Position numbers and translations under genes: made by a program. The notes under the pieces are model-generated. The model was not told the DNA's origin and ran no database searches. It saw only the letters and a list, made by a program, of their open reading frames with translations. DNA of 64,000 nucleotides from Rhytidiadelphus loreus (Eukaryota > Streptophyta > Bryopsida > Hypnales > Hylocomiaceae): the NCBI GenBank assembly GCA_947034895.1, contig OX344763.1, forward strand, positions 46,561,025 to 46,625,024, in the 5' to 3' direction. Below, piece after piece: positions 1 through 12,310 of this stretch (position 1 is the first letter of the stretch; the number at the start of each line of letters is the position of its first letter).

Positions 1-3000
1 TCAATATTGACTCCAAAAGTTTCTTCTCCTTCAATTAGACAATATTCAAAAAGATGCAAAAAAAAAAAATTGAACAATGTTGATTGACCCCTTGAATCAT
101 TTCATGTGTCTTTTGATTGATGATTGAATGGAGGGAGGGGGAGCTATTCCTCAAAATTGTTCTGTTGATCCTAGAGAGCAATCGAAAATTGAATCTGACC
201 AATTTGCAACATCACAAATGCAATAGGAAGATCATTTGGGGACAAAAAATTAGAGCCAACAAGAAGATCGTTATGGGACAGAGGGAGTACAATATTTTGT
301 TTTACTACACTCTTAATATGTTTTGATTGTATATCTTGTGAAATCAATATCTAAGTTTTTGTTATGTTTATTGGTTCAAATACAAGTGTGGCATTTGGAA
401 TAGTATTGATTATGGGTGTACATGGCTTAATATATGGATCAATGTACTTCATTTGTTTCCTATAAGTCCTTCAAAAAGCTTTTAAAAACACTCATAATCT
501 ACCTAATAGGCATCAATATTTTTAGGGGTTAAATTTGTTTTGTCCAATGCTTTGTCTAATTCTAATACTTTCATTTGATTGTCATTAGCAAATTACAATG
601 TCTTGAATGTTCAAACATTTAGAACCAAATTGTCTTCATCATAGCCCTTTTGATTCTATTTATTTTTCAATAAAAGTCCTTCCACTTTATTTATTTTTAT
701 ACAATATCTAATCATCTCGATTGCACAAAACTCCATAATTTAATTTTGGAGATTTTTTTGAATTTTTTTGGTATTTTACTCATTGTAAAGAGACCATAGA
801 AAGAATATACTTTAGGCATTCACAATGTGGACTCAATTTAGTTTTTAAGTGATAATTTTGAACAATATCATATATAATACATTAAAAGATGCAAATTAAT
901 TGAACTCAAAATCATTTAATTTTTATTTAATTTTGAAATTGAGATCCCTAACACATGCAACAGAAAAGAACATTAAATCTACTTTAATTAAGTAGATCTT
1001 ACAAATGGCAAAGAAGATGAATTTGAATTTCTTTTTACAAGTTTTGAATGAGGGATGACAAGTGCATATACCAAAGTGCCTAGAGACACTTGATCTCAGA
1101 GGAAGCCAAATCAAGCCTAAAAGTGGGGTTTTGTTTTTCTTACAGATGGTAATATCTTCAAACAATGGATTTATGCACTAGAGTTAGATACATACACTTG
1201 GATGACAAGTGCACTAAACAATGCACCTCAAGTTAAATAACTCCCAAACAAAGACAAGTGTGCTGGAATTTGGAGTTAAATAATTCCAAGTAGAAGATCA
1301 AGATTTTGATAAGACATGATTATAATAAGTATGACTGCAACTATTACTTTAGTAAATGATTCTAGATGGAATCAAGAATAGAAAACTGAGGGAGAAGTTT
1401 TAATAGATCTATCCTAAAAATTAATAGTCTTGATTGATAGTCTTTATTATATAAGAGGGAGTTTTGGGTGAAGAGAACTTCTTTGGAGTTGGATATCTTT
1501 ATAGTCAGGTGGTTGAGCTTCTTATAAAACATTCTTGTTAATAAGTATACTTTTGTAGTCTTAATTGGAGTCCATTGTCGGAAGTCTATAACACCACTTT
1601 GGTTCCAAAAACACAAAACAATTCTCAGGTTTGATTTGGCTAACCCTTACTTCTAATGAAAAATTACTAATATTGCTAAAAAATTACTAAAAATTTATTA
1701 GAGGGTTCTTCCCAAGCCAAAAATGCACTACACATTTCATTTCATATAAATTACAAACAAATAATCAATTTCACACACGTAGCAAAAAATTAAAAATTCT
1801 CACCACCAATCATTGGGTCAAGGATTAAACCTCAAGATTTGCAAACACTTGAATTTGGGTAGTTCCTCAGGTAGCTCAAAAAGGAACTAGATTGGTCTCC
1901 CTTCAACAAATTAAAAAACAAAATCTAAATTGCCATTTTTTTTGCCATTTTTTTTTACTTACTTTCATATATGTTTCTAGATAGTATTAATGATGATGTT
2001 TTGGTATCCCTAATTCCCTATTTAGTTGACAAATTTCAAAGGTAATCAAATAAAAAAAACTCCAGAAGGATTTGAAAAAATGCATGACGACATTGTAGTT
2101 GTTTGGTTAATTTTATAGATTTTTATTTGTAGAAATTCTTGTTAGTGTCATGATGAATTTAAAAAACTAAAAATAGAGAAAAAAAATTGAATTACTTGAA
2201 AATAATCCAAGTGCTTCAACTGTCCTTTATTACTCCAATAAATCTTAGCATTGCTTGACTTAGTTGAATGATCAACAAACACTTAGAGGATAGTTATGAT
2301 ACCAAACTCCACCATCCAAATGTAGTAGTTAAGTCACTCATACAACCCTCAAATGACATTCCATTGCCTATCAAGTAGTCCAAGGGGAAATGAAAAATCT
2401 CATTGAAGTAGTGCATACGTCTTGTTGCTTGCCCAAAGTTTGTGTAGGGAGGGCATGCAAAAGTTAATATATATGGACAATGAACAATGTTATGGCTTTG
2501 TTACTTAAATGTGGTGCTTGGCGAGTCATTTTTACTATAAAAGTTTATCCAATAGGTTAAAACATTCCAAAAAAAATCTAAATAACACTTTTGTAAAAGA
2601 TTCTCTCCAAATCAAGTTTCAAGGGCTTGACCTGTAAACTTGTTGTTTTAAGGAGTACCCTTTAAGTGGTTCCATGCACAATTTGTAAATGGAACCTTTG
2701 AGACACCAATTGCGTATGTTTCTATGTCGTATTGGAAGAAAATTTTGACTAGGCAATCGAAGACACTAACACAATTGAATTTCAAGTGAGATGGAAAAAA
2801 ATTGGCCCCATATGTAAATTTTGTAAGCATTGATAGTGTTATTTCTAAGTATTATTATTATATTATACCATGCGACTTGCTCAAAATACAACGTTGACAC
2901 AAGTCATCTTCACTAGTTTTGGAGTGACTGGATATGTCCTACACAATTTAGCTCTATGGTACTTAGACATTGATGTGATTAGAGGGGCAACAATTAAGGT

Positions 3001-3149
3001 GGAACAAACCATTATGAACAAAAGATCCATTGGTGTGGACACCCAGGGAGTGACCCTATTACAAGATTTTTTCAATAAATGAAAGTTAGTTCACAATCAA
3101 TGTCTCAAGTAACAACAATGGAGTAATCAATGACTACAACATGAGGAAC
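1..3149. other. AT-rich repeat-derived stretch without a gene
   Basis: I see no supportable gene here. About 2040-2360 is clearly similar in the same orientation to about 31510-31800 (shared words such as GAGGATTTGAAAAAA and ACTTGAAAATAATCCAAGT), so it belongs to a dispersed repeat. The last part, about 3070-3149, is one half of a repeat that was split by the CACTA insertion starting at 3150; its unsplit relative is at about 48.7-49.06 kb on the other strand. A 70-codon open frame at 2870-3082 has no recognisable homology and is probably part of that decayed repeat. Confidence 0.6.
2040..2360 (+). repeat. dispersed repeat, copy 1 (second copy about 31510-31800)
   Basis: The segment aligns by eye with about 31510-31800 on the same strand. 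Both run from a GGATTTGAAAAAA word through ACTTGAAAATAATCCAAG and a conserved TTCAA(C/T)TGTCCTT to CCACCAT(C/T)CAAATGT. The copies have diverged and share no obvious ORF. Family unknown. Confidence 0.5.
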
Positions 3150-3209
3150 CACTACAACAAAATCAATGTTTTATGCTTACAAAATACAACTACACTGAGT
3201 AGTAAAATA

Positions 3210-3620
3210 AAAAAATATGACTCACATATGTATCATTATAGATGATTTGCAATATGATTGGGTCTAGTTAGTATCGATAAGTGGCTTTGGACATCAATCA
3301 CATTTACAATCATATAGGTTGGAGGGTATAATTAGCCATATTTTACCAACGTGGCATATACGTTGACTATCTTTGGAGTCTTGAGCTACACAAGCAAAAA
3401 AAATCCTATGTGGCATATGACTCAATGTAGTCATATTTTGGATGACGTGGTATATGACTTTGTGTAGTCATATTTTTTTGTTGATGTGAAATATGACTCT
3501 TGTGAGTCATTTTCCTTACTAATGTGAAATATGACTCTTGAGAGTCATATTTTTTGTTCACGTGGTAGTTCAGATGGATGTCATTAGTAATTTTATAACT
3601 GACTCCAATCATATTTTGGG
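3210..3620. repeat. subterminal ATATGACT / AGTCATAT array of the CACTA element
   Basis: The words ATATGACT and its complement AGTCATAT recur many times, often as back-to-back pairs such as ATATGACTC followed by GAGTCATATTT (for example 3414-3440, 3450-3475, 3485-3510, 3527-3550). The same words reappear near 4680-4850 and beside the right end at about 12870-12890. CACTA elements typically carry short subterminal repeats that bind their transposase-associated protein, so this array is the natural candidate for that role here. Confidence 0.65.
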
Positions 3621-4169
3621 ATGTGCAAGGTCACATTTTGACATGCATAACTATGAGTATTATATGAATATAGCTAGTTATATTTTGGCCAATATATATT
3701 GTGAAATGTGACTCAAGCATGTGATATTCTAGATGATTGAGAATTACATTTTTTAAATTTGTGTGTGGTTTGTTATTGGGGTGACTAAGGTCCAAAATAG
3801 CTTTAATTACAGACTACAATTATATTTTTTGTGCATTTTAAAAGGATATGACACATTACAATCATATATGAAGATGATTTAACAATTAAATAAAAGAATT
3901 CATGTATTTAAAAACGAATACACATGATTTTAGAGATATACAATAGACAATCATATTGAAGAGAGAGAATGTGAGAAGGAATGCAACTCTCTGTATTGAC
4001 ATTTATTAGTCACCAATACAAAACATATATATCACAATGAATCATTTATACAATCCAATAGGGCCTATATTCCTTACAATGATGTGAAGATGGCTCAATT
4101 GGGTTGCAAGTAGCCTCCAATAACTTTGTTTCAATTTTCGGTGCCTACATATGCAATTAAAGAAATAGG

Positions 4170-4590
4170 AGGTTAATTTTTAGTGAATGAACAACAAAGC
4201 TCAACCTTCAAAGATTTACAACAACACAAAATATATAGCACAAGTTTAGGGTAGAAAGAATAAGGATGGTGATGAAGGAAACAAGGAAAAAAAATGCTAA
4301 GAGATAACAACAAACAAGAGTTAAGATGCAACAAGAAACAACAAGAAATGAGAGTTAAGATGCAACAAGAAGAAACAAAAAGCAAGAACTAAGAAGAAGA
4401 AAGATTTAAAATGCAAGAAGGAAAAATAATTTAGATGCAATAAGAAAAAACAAAAAGTATAATGTACAAAGCAACAAGAAGCAAGAGTTAACATGCAACA
4501 CAAAGCAACAACTAAGAGGCAAAAAATAAGAAGCAACAACAAGTAAGAGCTAAGAGACAACAAAAGGCAAGGAAGAAAAGCCAAAAGAAG
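4170..4590. repeat. degenerate purine-rich minisatellite inside the CACTA element
   Basis: The plus strand is an array of loosely repeated units built from ATGCAACAAGAA, AAGCAAGAGTTA and similar words, almost free of pyrimidine runs. Long minus-strand open frames here (rich in Leu, Cys and Ser) are a by-product of the bias and not genes. Confidence 0.6.
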
Positions 4591-5179
4591 TGGTAGCTAG
4601 GGGTTCAAAATCCTAAGAAAAAAGGGTTAGGATTTCAAAATCATAAACAATGGCTTGTCCATATTTTCTAAGGCTACCAAAAAATTAAAAAATGTTACTA
4701 CCATAAAAATATGACTAGCAATATAACTTAGCGCTCCCCAAATATATTTTTTGTTCTCTATGAAGTACTTTGGTGTTCCCAATGGACGTATAGTATATGC
4801 CCATGAAGTATAAGGCCCAAAAATGACTAGCAATTATATTTTGCAGTCATATTTCTCCTCAAGGTATTGACCTATAAAAATTGACTGTGAACAATTGCTA
4901 GTCATCTATAGTCTAGGTTTTTATCTTTCTTTCCAAACCCAAGACTATAGTATAGGGGTTCTAAAATCTAGCGAATGGTCAAATAGTCCAACGTATTGTG
5001 ACTAAAGACTAAAGTCACTTGTATTTTAGTTATGAATAGGAAATGCTTTAAAATAACTCATAAAACAGGTTGTACACTTTTATTCTCAGATATAATTTAG
5101 TGGCCGGTCCTTAATAATGCTATGGACACGTGTGTGCAGTCCTGTCTTGCTTAGTAGGTTAAAGATATAAAACAAATAG

Positions 5180-6930
5180 TCAAGGTTGCAGAACAATTTG
5201 TCGTGCATATGCACTAGATCCTTTAAATGCAAATTTTATATTAAGTAGTTATATTTATATTGTACACAATAGTATCCAATTCCTTAATTACTGGTTATTC
5301 TTTTTACTAAAATAATTTCTCTCAGTCACTATTTATTGTAGCCTGATCACAAATTTATCATGAGTGTGAAATCCATCAAGTCCTATATACAACAATTGGT
5401 CTCTAACTAATGCAAGGCATGAGTGTGTGTGATGCAAATGCCTTATTTATTTACCCTACACATTATCAAACAATTTGTTATTTTACCAATTATTGAACTT
5501 TTGATTTTGGAAGGGCACACCTTTTTTTACTTACTTGATTGTATGACAAATTGTATCTATATCCCATTCAAGATTTGGACAATTCTTGGGACAATTGGTC
5601 ACCCAACCTCTCTTTAATACAACCCCGGGAACCCATAATTTGCTTCTAAATCTCCACGTTAGTGAACAATCTACCTAATACTGTAAGTTTCTTCAGTTCC
5701 TTGTTTATTGGTTCAACTACTATTTGTCGGTGTCATTGATTCAACCAAAGACCAAAAATTTAGAAAAGACCAACTAGATCAATCACTTAAGCCCCTAACA
5801 TCTCTACAATTTGTTTATCACATAAGCAATTTTATCAATCCATAATCACAACAAGGATCCAACAATTTGTCACACAATTGCGAATACACACCAAGGCTAA
5901 CACAATCAACTTATTTAAACTGACCAACATATAACTCCAATACACACATACATAACCGCAATTACACAATTTGTTGCACAAAACCGACCGAACAATTATT
6001 TACTCATTGAATCATTAAACAATAATTTTGCAAGTGGACTTCAACTTGCACCATTCTGTTTCCTTATTTCTCCATCTCATAAATTGTACCAAACGACCAC
6101 CACACCAAGAACATTAGTGCAGCACAATTAACATAACAAATTTAATTATCATTTCCAATTCTACACTACATGTTAGTATGCCTTAACACAATCTATTTAG
6201 TTACACAATTGGATTACCAATGGACAATTTGTTCAGTTGCCTAATATAGACTCTTGAAAGACAATTTCCAACAACACATTACCATATTTAAACAATTTGT
6301 CAAACTTTTAATACACTAAGATTATGCCTGAGTCAACACAAATTGTAATTAAGATTCTCCTCATTCTATGAACTTAACCCACACCACTTTATTCTCTCTT
6401 ATCTACTGACAAATTGTTATTTGTTTAATCTTCAAACTATAGACTATTTATTCATTCAGTTAATTCAAATAACAATTTGTCTAACTACACAATTAATCCA
6501 ATTAACAAGATTAGGATACCCAAATTTTTCTTACTTGTTTGCACTTCTGATCTTCAATCTCCTTGTCTCTAGCTCGCTACGCACATTTTGACACCACGGA
6601 ACTTGTTCCCAAAGTCAGTAGAAAATTATTGAGCCTTTCCTTCTACAAATTGTTGCAACAATGTCCACTCAAAGGAATAAAACTGAATTAATTTCTTCCT
6701 TCTCACTCATCTGAATTATGTCCATCGCTACTCAAGACAACTGGTTAAACAATTCAGCTCACATTGATTTCGAGTGAATGGCTATTAATTTCCAAACTTT
6801 ATTTTCACAATTCGTCAAAAGAAACAACCCCCGACAAATGAATCAAACAACACACAAATACATACCATCAATCAGTTAACTAAACACTTCCATAGAGACC
6901 AATTGTTACAGTGCCATAAATCGATCAAAG
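5180..6930. repeat. G-poor tract with recurring AACAATTTGT words, left part
   Basis: The plus strand is rich in A, C and T and poor in G. The near-palindromic word (A)ACAATTTGT, or its complement ACAAATTGT, recurs irregularly (for example about 5192, 5469, 5808, 5860, 5966, 6223, 6291, 6410, 6471, 6645). The tract continues beyond the Harbinger insertion at 12311-12600, and a tract of the same composition and motif lies at about 49950-52700. No gene is seen. It is interior sequence of the CACTA element. Confidence 0.55.
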
Positions 6931-6945
6931 TTCTTAATACAGTAA

Positions 6946-7855
6946 GGGCCTATGCACACCTGCAAAACAATGATATGGCATATCACTGTGTTTAGCAAAA
7001 AAGTCTTGTTCTGTTCACACAGCACAATAAGATTCGGGTTTTTTCGAATTTCCAGACCTGAGTATGGTTTCCAACAGCGTAGTTATAAACTAGGGATTTC
7101 ACATTACATGCATGATGATACTAAACTCTAGCTCTGAGTGACATGTTTGAAAGTTTTAGGGTTTGGTGCTCTTTTGATTGTATTGGATGTGGCTCGTCTT
7201 CAATTGCAGGGTTCAAATTAGTTTTGCATTCTTTGCTTGAGCGGGTTGTGGTTTCTTCCCCAGTTTTAGGGTTTAGATTAGTTTCATTGCTTGAGCGGGT
7301 CTTGGCTTTTTTGCCTTTTAAGGCTGAGTGAACATTAACTGGAAGTTGTAGAAGCAAAGAAATCTACAAGTTGTTCAGGTAGCTAGTTGCGGCAAAGGCT
7401 CTTCAACCGTCAGGCTTCACCAAACTCACAAAGAGCAATTGAGTAGTTCAGGTACACACCCTTGGAAATTCTTGACAGGATGTCATGTTCTATCTGATGT
7501 GGCGATTTGTAGCTTTGTGTTTTGTTGGTTAGGGAATTCCTGTGGTGATACTGTTGACAATGGAAACAGAGCACAGCAATTGGAAGTTGTTCTGAAGACT
7601 ATTACTTCAACCTTGGTTTGCAAATTGCTGTGATTATTAGGGTTCTAAACAAGATTTTTTCTAATGTGTGCACATTGGTGTTGTCGAATGATGTCATTTG
7701 TGATGCAACGGAACTGATATGTTTCATTTTATCCAAGCAGACAGTCAAGCAGTTGTAGTCAAGGCGAACCATCGAAGGAGCCCAAGACGTTTTGATCCTA
7801 CTTGGGTGATAAAATTCCTCTTTGTTCATTTTGTACTCAAATCAAAGTTTTCACA
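6946..7855. other. 5' region of the Harbinger element upstream of the transposase
   Basis: No coding exon is evident between the left terminal inverted repeat and the transposase ATG. The region should hold the transposase promoter and 5'UTR. Open frames on both strands at 7121-7357 are composed of a short local repeat (a TTGCTTGAGCGGGT word occurs twice with TTTTAGGGTTT before each copy) and look non-coding. Confidence 0.4.
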
Positions 7856-9181
7856 ATGTTCACCGAACCTGGAGAAGTAATTGCATTCATTACGGCACTT
7901 ATCGTGCTCTTGCAAAATGTTTCGGTGGAGATGGCAAGGGCTCAGGAGGGCGCAGAAGAACAAGAATTGGCTTATGAAACTGTTGCTCGTGTGCATAGTG
8001 CAATCATGCAAATGCATGAGATTGTATCTTGTGTTCTTCACGATTTCCGCATTGGTAATGCAAGGATGTTGTTGGACGAGGAATTAGGGTTTTGGATCAA
8101 ACCACGATCAACGACTTGGTTTTCAATTTTCTTGTGCACTGAATACGATGATTTGCGGTGGATTCAAAACTTCCGCATGACGAAGAAGGCCATGTTCCAG
8201 TTAGCTACAAGACTTCAGCCGTTCATTCAAAGACAGGATACTAAATTTCGGAAAGCTATTCCAATTAGAGTGAGAACAGCAGCAGCTATTTACAAGCTTG
8301 TTCAAGGAGCTCCTTTGTTGATAGTTTCTGAATTTTTTGCAATTGGCTTGTCGACAGTATCAAAGGTGTTACGAGAAGTTGTAAATGCAATTAATATTGT
8401 GTTCAAAAACGAAATCAGATGGCCAAGTCGTGAGCAAGCAGCTATCAATATGGAAGAATTCAAAGAATGGTGCAGCTTGCCAGGGGTCATTGGTGCAATT
8501 GATGCCACACATTTTAGCATCTCGAAACCGACACGTTTCCCTGAAGACTACTATTATTTTAAGACCAATGGCTACAGTCTCGTTTGCCAAGCTGTTGTGA
8601 GCCGCCAGAAGAAATTCTTGGACATATTTGTTGGCTTACCAGGAAGCTTGAATGATGCCAGGGTTCTTAGAAGATCAGGGCTATTTTCAAAAGTGCAAGA
8701 CAGAAATGGGCTTATTGATGGCCTCCCCATTGGAGAAGAAGGATTTCGACCTTATCTGTTGGGAGACAAGGGATATCCTTTACTTCCTTGGATTTTGACC
8801 CCACACAGAGAAGGTAGATTAACTATACTTGAAGAACTATATAACAGAAAACATAAGCGTGGCAGGAGTGTGGTGGAAAATACGTTTGGAATCTTAAAGC
8901 AGTCATTTCGTGAGCTCGGAAAGAAATCTGAACTCCATGTGACATTCTTACCAGATGTGGTTGTAGCATGTTGCTATCTCCACAATTTGCTACTAGGACA
9001 AGAAACTCATGAAGTTGAACGCCTTCTGGAAACTTTGTGCATTGAAGGAATGGATATTGAGTTCACAGAAGATACAGAATCCCACATTCTACATGAACAA
9101 GAAGACATTCAGTTGCCACAAGCAGAAACAATTCGACAAGATTTGGGGCTATACCTTGGCAGACAACGAAACTTGATTTGA
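7856..9181 (+). CDS. PIF/Harbinger DDE transposase (HARBI1-like nuclease)
   Basis: This is a 441-residue transposase in one exon. It is read from the ATG at 7856 (MFTEPGEV); the frame opens slightly earlier but without an ATG. The N-terminal third is helical and includes a predicted helix-turn-helix-like stretch (TRLQPFIQ..., LIVSEFFAIGLSTVSKVLREV) seen in HARBI1-type proteins. The catalytic core shows the family signatures: AIDATH with Asp216, GSLNDARVLRRS with Asp267, LLGDKGYPLLPW with Asp304, and RSVVENTFGILK with Glu341. All expected acidic residues are present and there is no stop or frameshift, so an active enzyme is plausible. It would cut and join element ends in the nucleus together with the Myb-like partner encoded on the opposite strand. 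Length fits the family. Confidence 0.93.
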   Translation: MFTEPGEVIAFITALIVLLQNVSVEMARAQEGAEEQELAYETVARVHSAIMQMHEIVSCVLHDFRIGNARMLLDEELGFWIKPRSTTWFSIFLCTEYDDLRWIQNFRMTKKAMFQLATRLQPFIQRQDTKFRKAIPIRVRTAAAIYKLVQGAPLLIVSEFFAIGLSTVSKVLREVVNAINIVFKNEIRWPSREQAAINMEEFKEWCSLPGVIGAIDATHFSISKPTRFPEDYYYFKTNGYSLVCQAVVSRQKKFLDIFVGLPGSLNDARVLRRSGLFSKVQDRNGLIDGLPIGEEGFRPYLLGDKGYPLLPWILTPHREGRLTILEELYNRKHKRGRSVVENTFGILKQSFRELGKKSELHVTFLPDVVVACCYLHNLLLGQETHEVERLLETLCIEGMDIEFTEDTESHILHEQEDIQLPQAETIRQDLGLYLGRQRNLI

Positions 9182-9280
9182 TTTACAAAGTAAGTATTGC
9201 ATCCACCAATTTTCTAAAATCGTTTTTCTTTCTAGAAATTTCCTATCAAAAGCAATTAGATGCCATTCTTATCTTTGACA

Positions 9281-11818
9281 TCAGTGATATTCTTTTGCAG
9301 AGAGCAAGTTCTCTGGAGAAGCAATCTCTTCATTGGGGACATCTCCATTTGCAGATACCAAGGTAGCATCCATAGTGCTAGGTGTAGTATGTTGATCAAT
9401 TCTTGTCCATAAAGGATATGCTGGTGTTGCTCCATAGGTAGGTGTAGCCCCATAGTTAGTTGTTGCGTAGGTTGGTGGAGCTTCACGATTAGCAGCTAAG
9501 CCATAGTTTGTAGGACCTCTATAGGGCAGTTGAGGTGGACCACAGGGAGGGTGAGTGTGAAAAGATGGGGGTTGCAGGCTAGCGCTCAATACTTGCGTAA
9601 GGCCAGCAATTGCTTGCACCAAATTCCCTTGGTTGGCATGGGTCAAACGAGCATTTTCTTGAGTGACCAGATCACGCTCTCTGTTGTATTTGAGTTGCTC
9701 ATGAAACATATCCCATTGTAGCTTTGAATCTTTTTCATTCAACTTCTCCAACGTAGTCACAAGCTTCTCTCCTGATGAATTAGTTGCTTCGGCAATCTTA
9801 GAATGGCCTGAAAGTGATTTTCGTCTTTGACCAGTGTTGCCATACTTCCGGGTTATTTCTTGGAGAGATGCTTCAGAAGACGACAACAAGTTTAGAGGAC
9901 CCACAGAGGTGCCAAGAGGACCCACAGAGGTTCCATTTGCATCCAAAAGTGACCCACGCCTCTTTGGTGTAGTATTTAAAGCTGGAGTACCACGCCCATG
10001 TGGAATATTTTGGTCGAAGTTGGTGAAAGTGCTTCCAGGACGAGTAGATTTGTCAAGAGAACTACCGCCTGTACAATTCAAAGAATGAGGTTAGAATGTT
10101 GTTACGATCACTAGATACGATCCAAAATTGCAAGTTTCCGATGAATTCACATAAAACAATCTGGAGCAGGACCTGCTCAAGTGCAACAGTCTAGTTAACT
10201 AATCTTTGTTAATTCGTTTGATTACCAAGGCAGGAGATGAATGTGTGAATCAATGCAAGCATGGGTGAATCCAAACCAGATTGCTTCAAAACGTTTTCAA
10301 AACCATTGACCAAGTTAAAATTTCTCAAGACATGTTGAACTCTGGCATGTTTAACAATGTTGAACTCGATGTTTAACAATGTTGAAAACACTCAACATCA
10401 GGTTAGCAAAGGCGAAGTCTCCATTATGGTGTTTGTAAGAGGTCTACATTATTGTGCATGTTCTTCACGTTCAGAATTTGCAAGCAGGAAAGCCATTCGA
10501 AAAGAGGCACGGAAGTTGAAAACTAGACTGAAAATGCTACTGAAAAGAACATTGTTTACGAGGAGGGGTTTGCTTCTCAAAGCTTCAATCGACTTCGACA
10601 GGGTCAAACGGAACTCTTGTTTACTGTATTCCACGTAAGTATTCTCTACTTGTGGGCTTTTACAACTTGGTGTGTCAATTTAACAAGATTAGCTCTAACA
10701 TTTGACTTATCAAAAGATGCAAATGAGAAACATGGAAAGGGCAATGTTTAATTAGTAGTCTAACGTACCAGCGTAAGGTTGTTGAGCTTGGAGCAAAGCC
10801 TCATCGGAATGATCTGTAAAATCTTCCTCATATTGCAACTCGTTAGGCTTGTAGATACTATCTCCAGGATGACTTAGGTCACGAGTATGCAATGGATTCA
10901 TTATTGGTTTCACGCGATACCACTCATCAATGTTGTCATAATTTTCCTTCAAAAAATTTCGAGGAAGATGGAGTTCAGTGCGTTGCTGAGAACTCATGGT
11001 CCAGTACGAGTTGATGCCACTTGCCTTGTGAGAATCAAAGATTTTTTTATAATCCACTAATAGTGTGCTCCATTTATCTTTGCATGCTGATGAGTCTCGA
11101 TTGCACTCTATTAGTTCACCACAGATCTCCATCACTCTCGCCGAAATTTGGGACCACTGTGTGTTTTCACGCCGCATCAGGTTGGGCTCGTGTTGATTTT
11201 CCAAGTCATCAAAAAATTTCTCACGCTTTGCTTGGATGAGTGCAGAGATTTCAACCTGCGTCCAGTTTGACTGTCGTTCCTTGCGAAGACGCTTGGTAGG
11301 ACAAGCAGGGACTTTTGGATTTTGTGGACCGGACTTTCCTGCAACTGTGGGACCAGATGAAACTTCGCAGGCATTGGGTGGAGCTCTTTTCTTCCCCTTT
11401 AATGCGGCAGATGACCAGGTATGTCGCTCAATCATGCTCCTCTCATTATTCGACAATCCAGCAATGCCTACAGGTGGATTTATGTTTAATAAGCTATAGT
11501 TGTTTCAACATTCCTACAAGACCGCAAGTGCTAGTGAACCGCAAGCAAGCATTTCTTTCTTAATATAGCAAGCGTAAATGGAGGCAATTGTGAGATTTAT
11601 ATAAATTGTAAGTAACTCTTTCTTTGTCTCTCACAATTCTTTCCGTAGCAAGAACTAAACTAACAATTTAGAAATCGATCAGGATGCAATTAAATCAACT
11701 CAACACAATTCTTACTTTCAGTGTCTTCGGAGTTTGTAGAAGTTGCAATTGCAGCTGCAGAAGCATTTGCACAGTTGGTGGCCTTTGCTCCCACCTGTTT
11801 TGTAGCTAAACTTGCCAT
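9281..11818 (-). CDS. Harbinger accessory protein with Myb/SANT (trihelix)-like DNA-binding domain
   Basis: Three exons on the minus strand, 11818-11716, 11467-10769 and 10068-9281, join in phase with GT-AG introns to 529 codons plus stop. The start ATG is the first of the open frame (MASLATKQVG). Residues about 100-180 form a trihelix/Myb-SANT-like module with spaced tryptophans (NWTQVEISALI, TQWSQISARVMEIC, CKDKWSTLLVDYKKIFD). A Lys/Arg-rich patch just before it (TKRLRKERQ) may be a nuclear signal. A coiled-coil-like stretch at about 368-413 (EKLVTTLEKLNEKDSKLQ) could mediate dimers or contact the transposase. The C-terminal third is Pro/Tyr-rich with short repeats (GTSVGPL twice, YGATP twice). 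In known PIF/Harbinger elements such a protein binds near the element ends and brings in the nuclease. The exon joins are inferred by eye. Confidence 0.85.
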
Positions 11819-12310
11819 GGATAACACACTCAAGAATCGAAACAAGAACGCCAAAAGGACCAAGAATTTAATCGTCTAGCTTAGTGTGGCTTGATCACCC
11901 TCAGGCACTCACGAATCGCGGAAGAACTACACAAATGGCACAAGTATCAATGCAAGAACAACAAGCAAGATCAAGCTGCCTAGAATCACGCAAGAAAGAA
12001 AAAGGGAGCAAGAAAGCTACTATACCACCTACGCAAGAAAGAAAAAGGCGGGGGACTACATCTTTAGTTAACAGTGACACTTCTTCTTTCAAATCTAGTA
12101 AAAGGTAAGATTTCACAGCTGAAATCTTCAAACGGTGAAACCCCACCATATTTGGTAGCATTCCAGAAATATCGTTCAAATGCTCTGCAAAAAGTAGGTT
12201 CGGTAGTGTTATGTGTTAGGCTTGGTAACATGGTGTGAATGCAGAAGTCATTTGAGTGTGATGATATGGAGTTAACACTGTTATATGTGTCAGGTGTGTA
12301 GAGACCCTAA

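Larger units (their letters stand above)
6946..12307. mobile_element. PIF/Harbinger transposon, apparently complete
   Basis: The left end reads GGGCCTATGCACACCTG. The right end, complemented, reads GGGTCTCTACACACCTG, identical at 14 of 17 positions, and a weaker match (CATAT..AC.GTGTT) follows further in. The 3-bp repeat TAA flanks both ends (6943-6945 and 12308-12310), as expected for PIF/Harbinger. The 5.36-kb element holds exactly the two genes such elements need: a DDE transposase (7856-9181, plus) and a Myb/trihelix-like DNA-binding protein (11818-9281, minus), converging with about 100 bp between their stop codons. Both read through without a break. It sits inside the CACTA element and is therefore the younger insertion. 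Confidence 0.92.

Noticed and set aside
3957..4078. Possible solo LTR: starts TG, ends CA, with AATAAA-like and TATA-like words on the minus strand
   Set aside because: The 5-bp flanks (CATAT and ATGAT) do not match and no internal retroelement sequence or second copy is visible in the window.
4173..4584. Long minus-strand open frames rich in Leu, Cys, Ser and Phe, looking like membrane proteins
   Set aside because: They are the translation of a purine-rich degenerate repeat on the other strand.
10357..10638. 93-codon plus-strand frame inside the Harbinger element
   Set aside because: It sits wholly in intron 2 of the minus-strand accessory gene and has no homology that I recognise.
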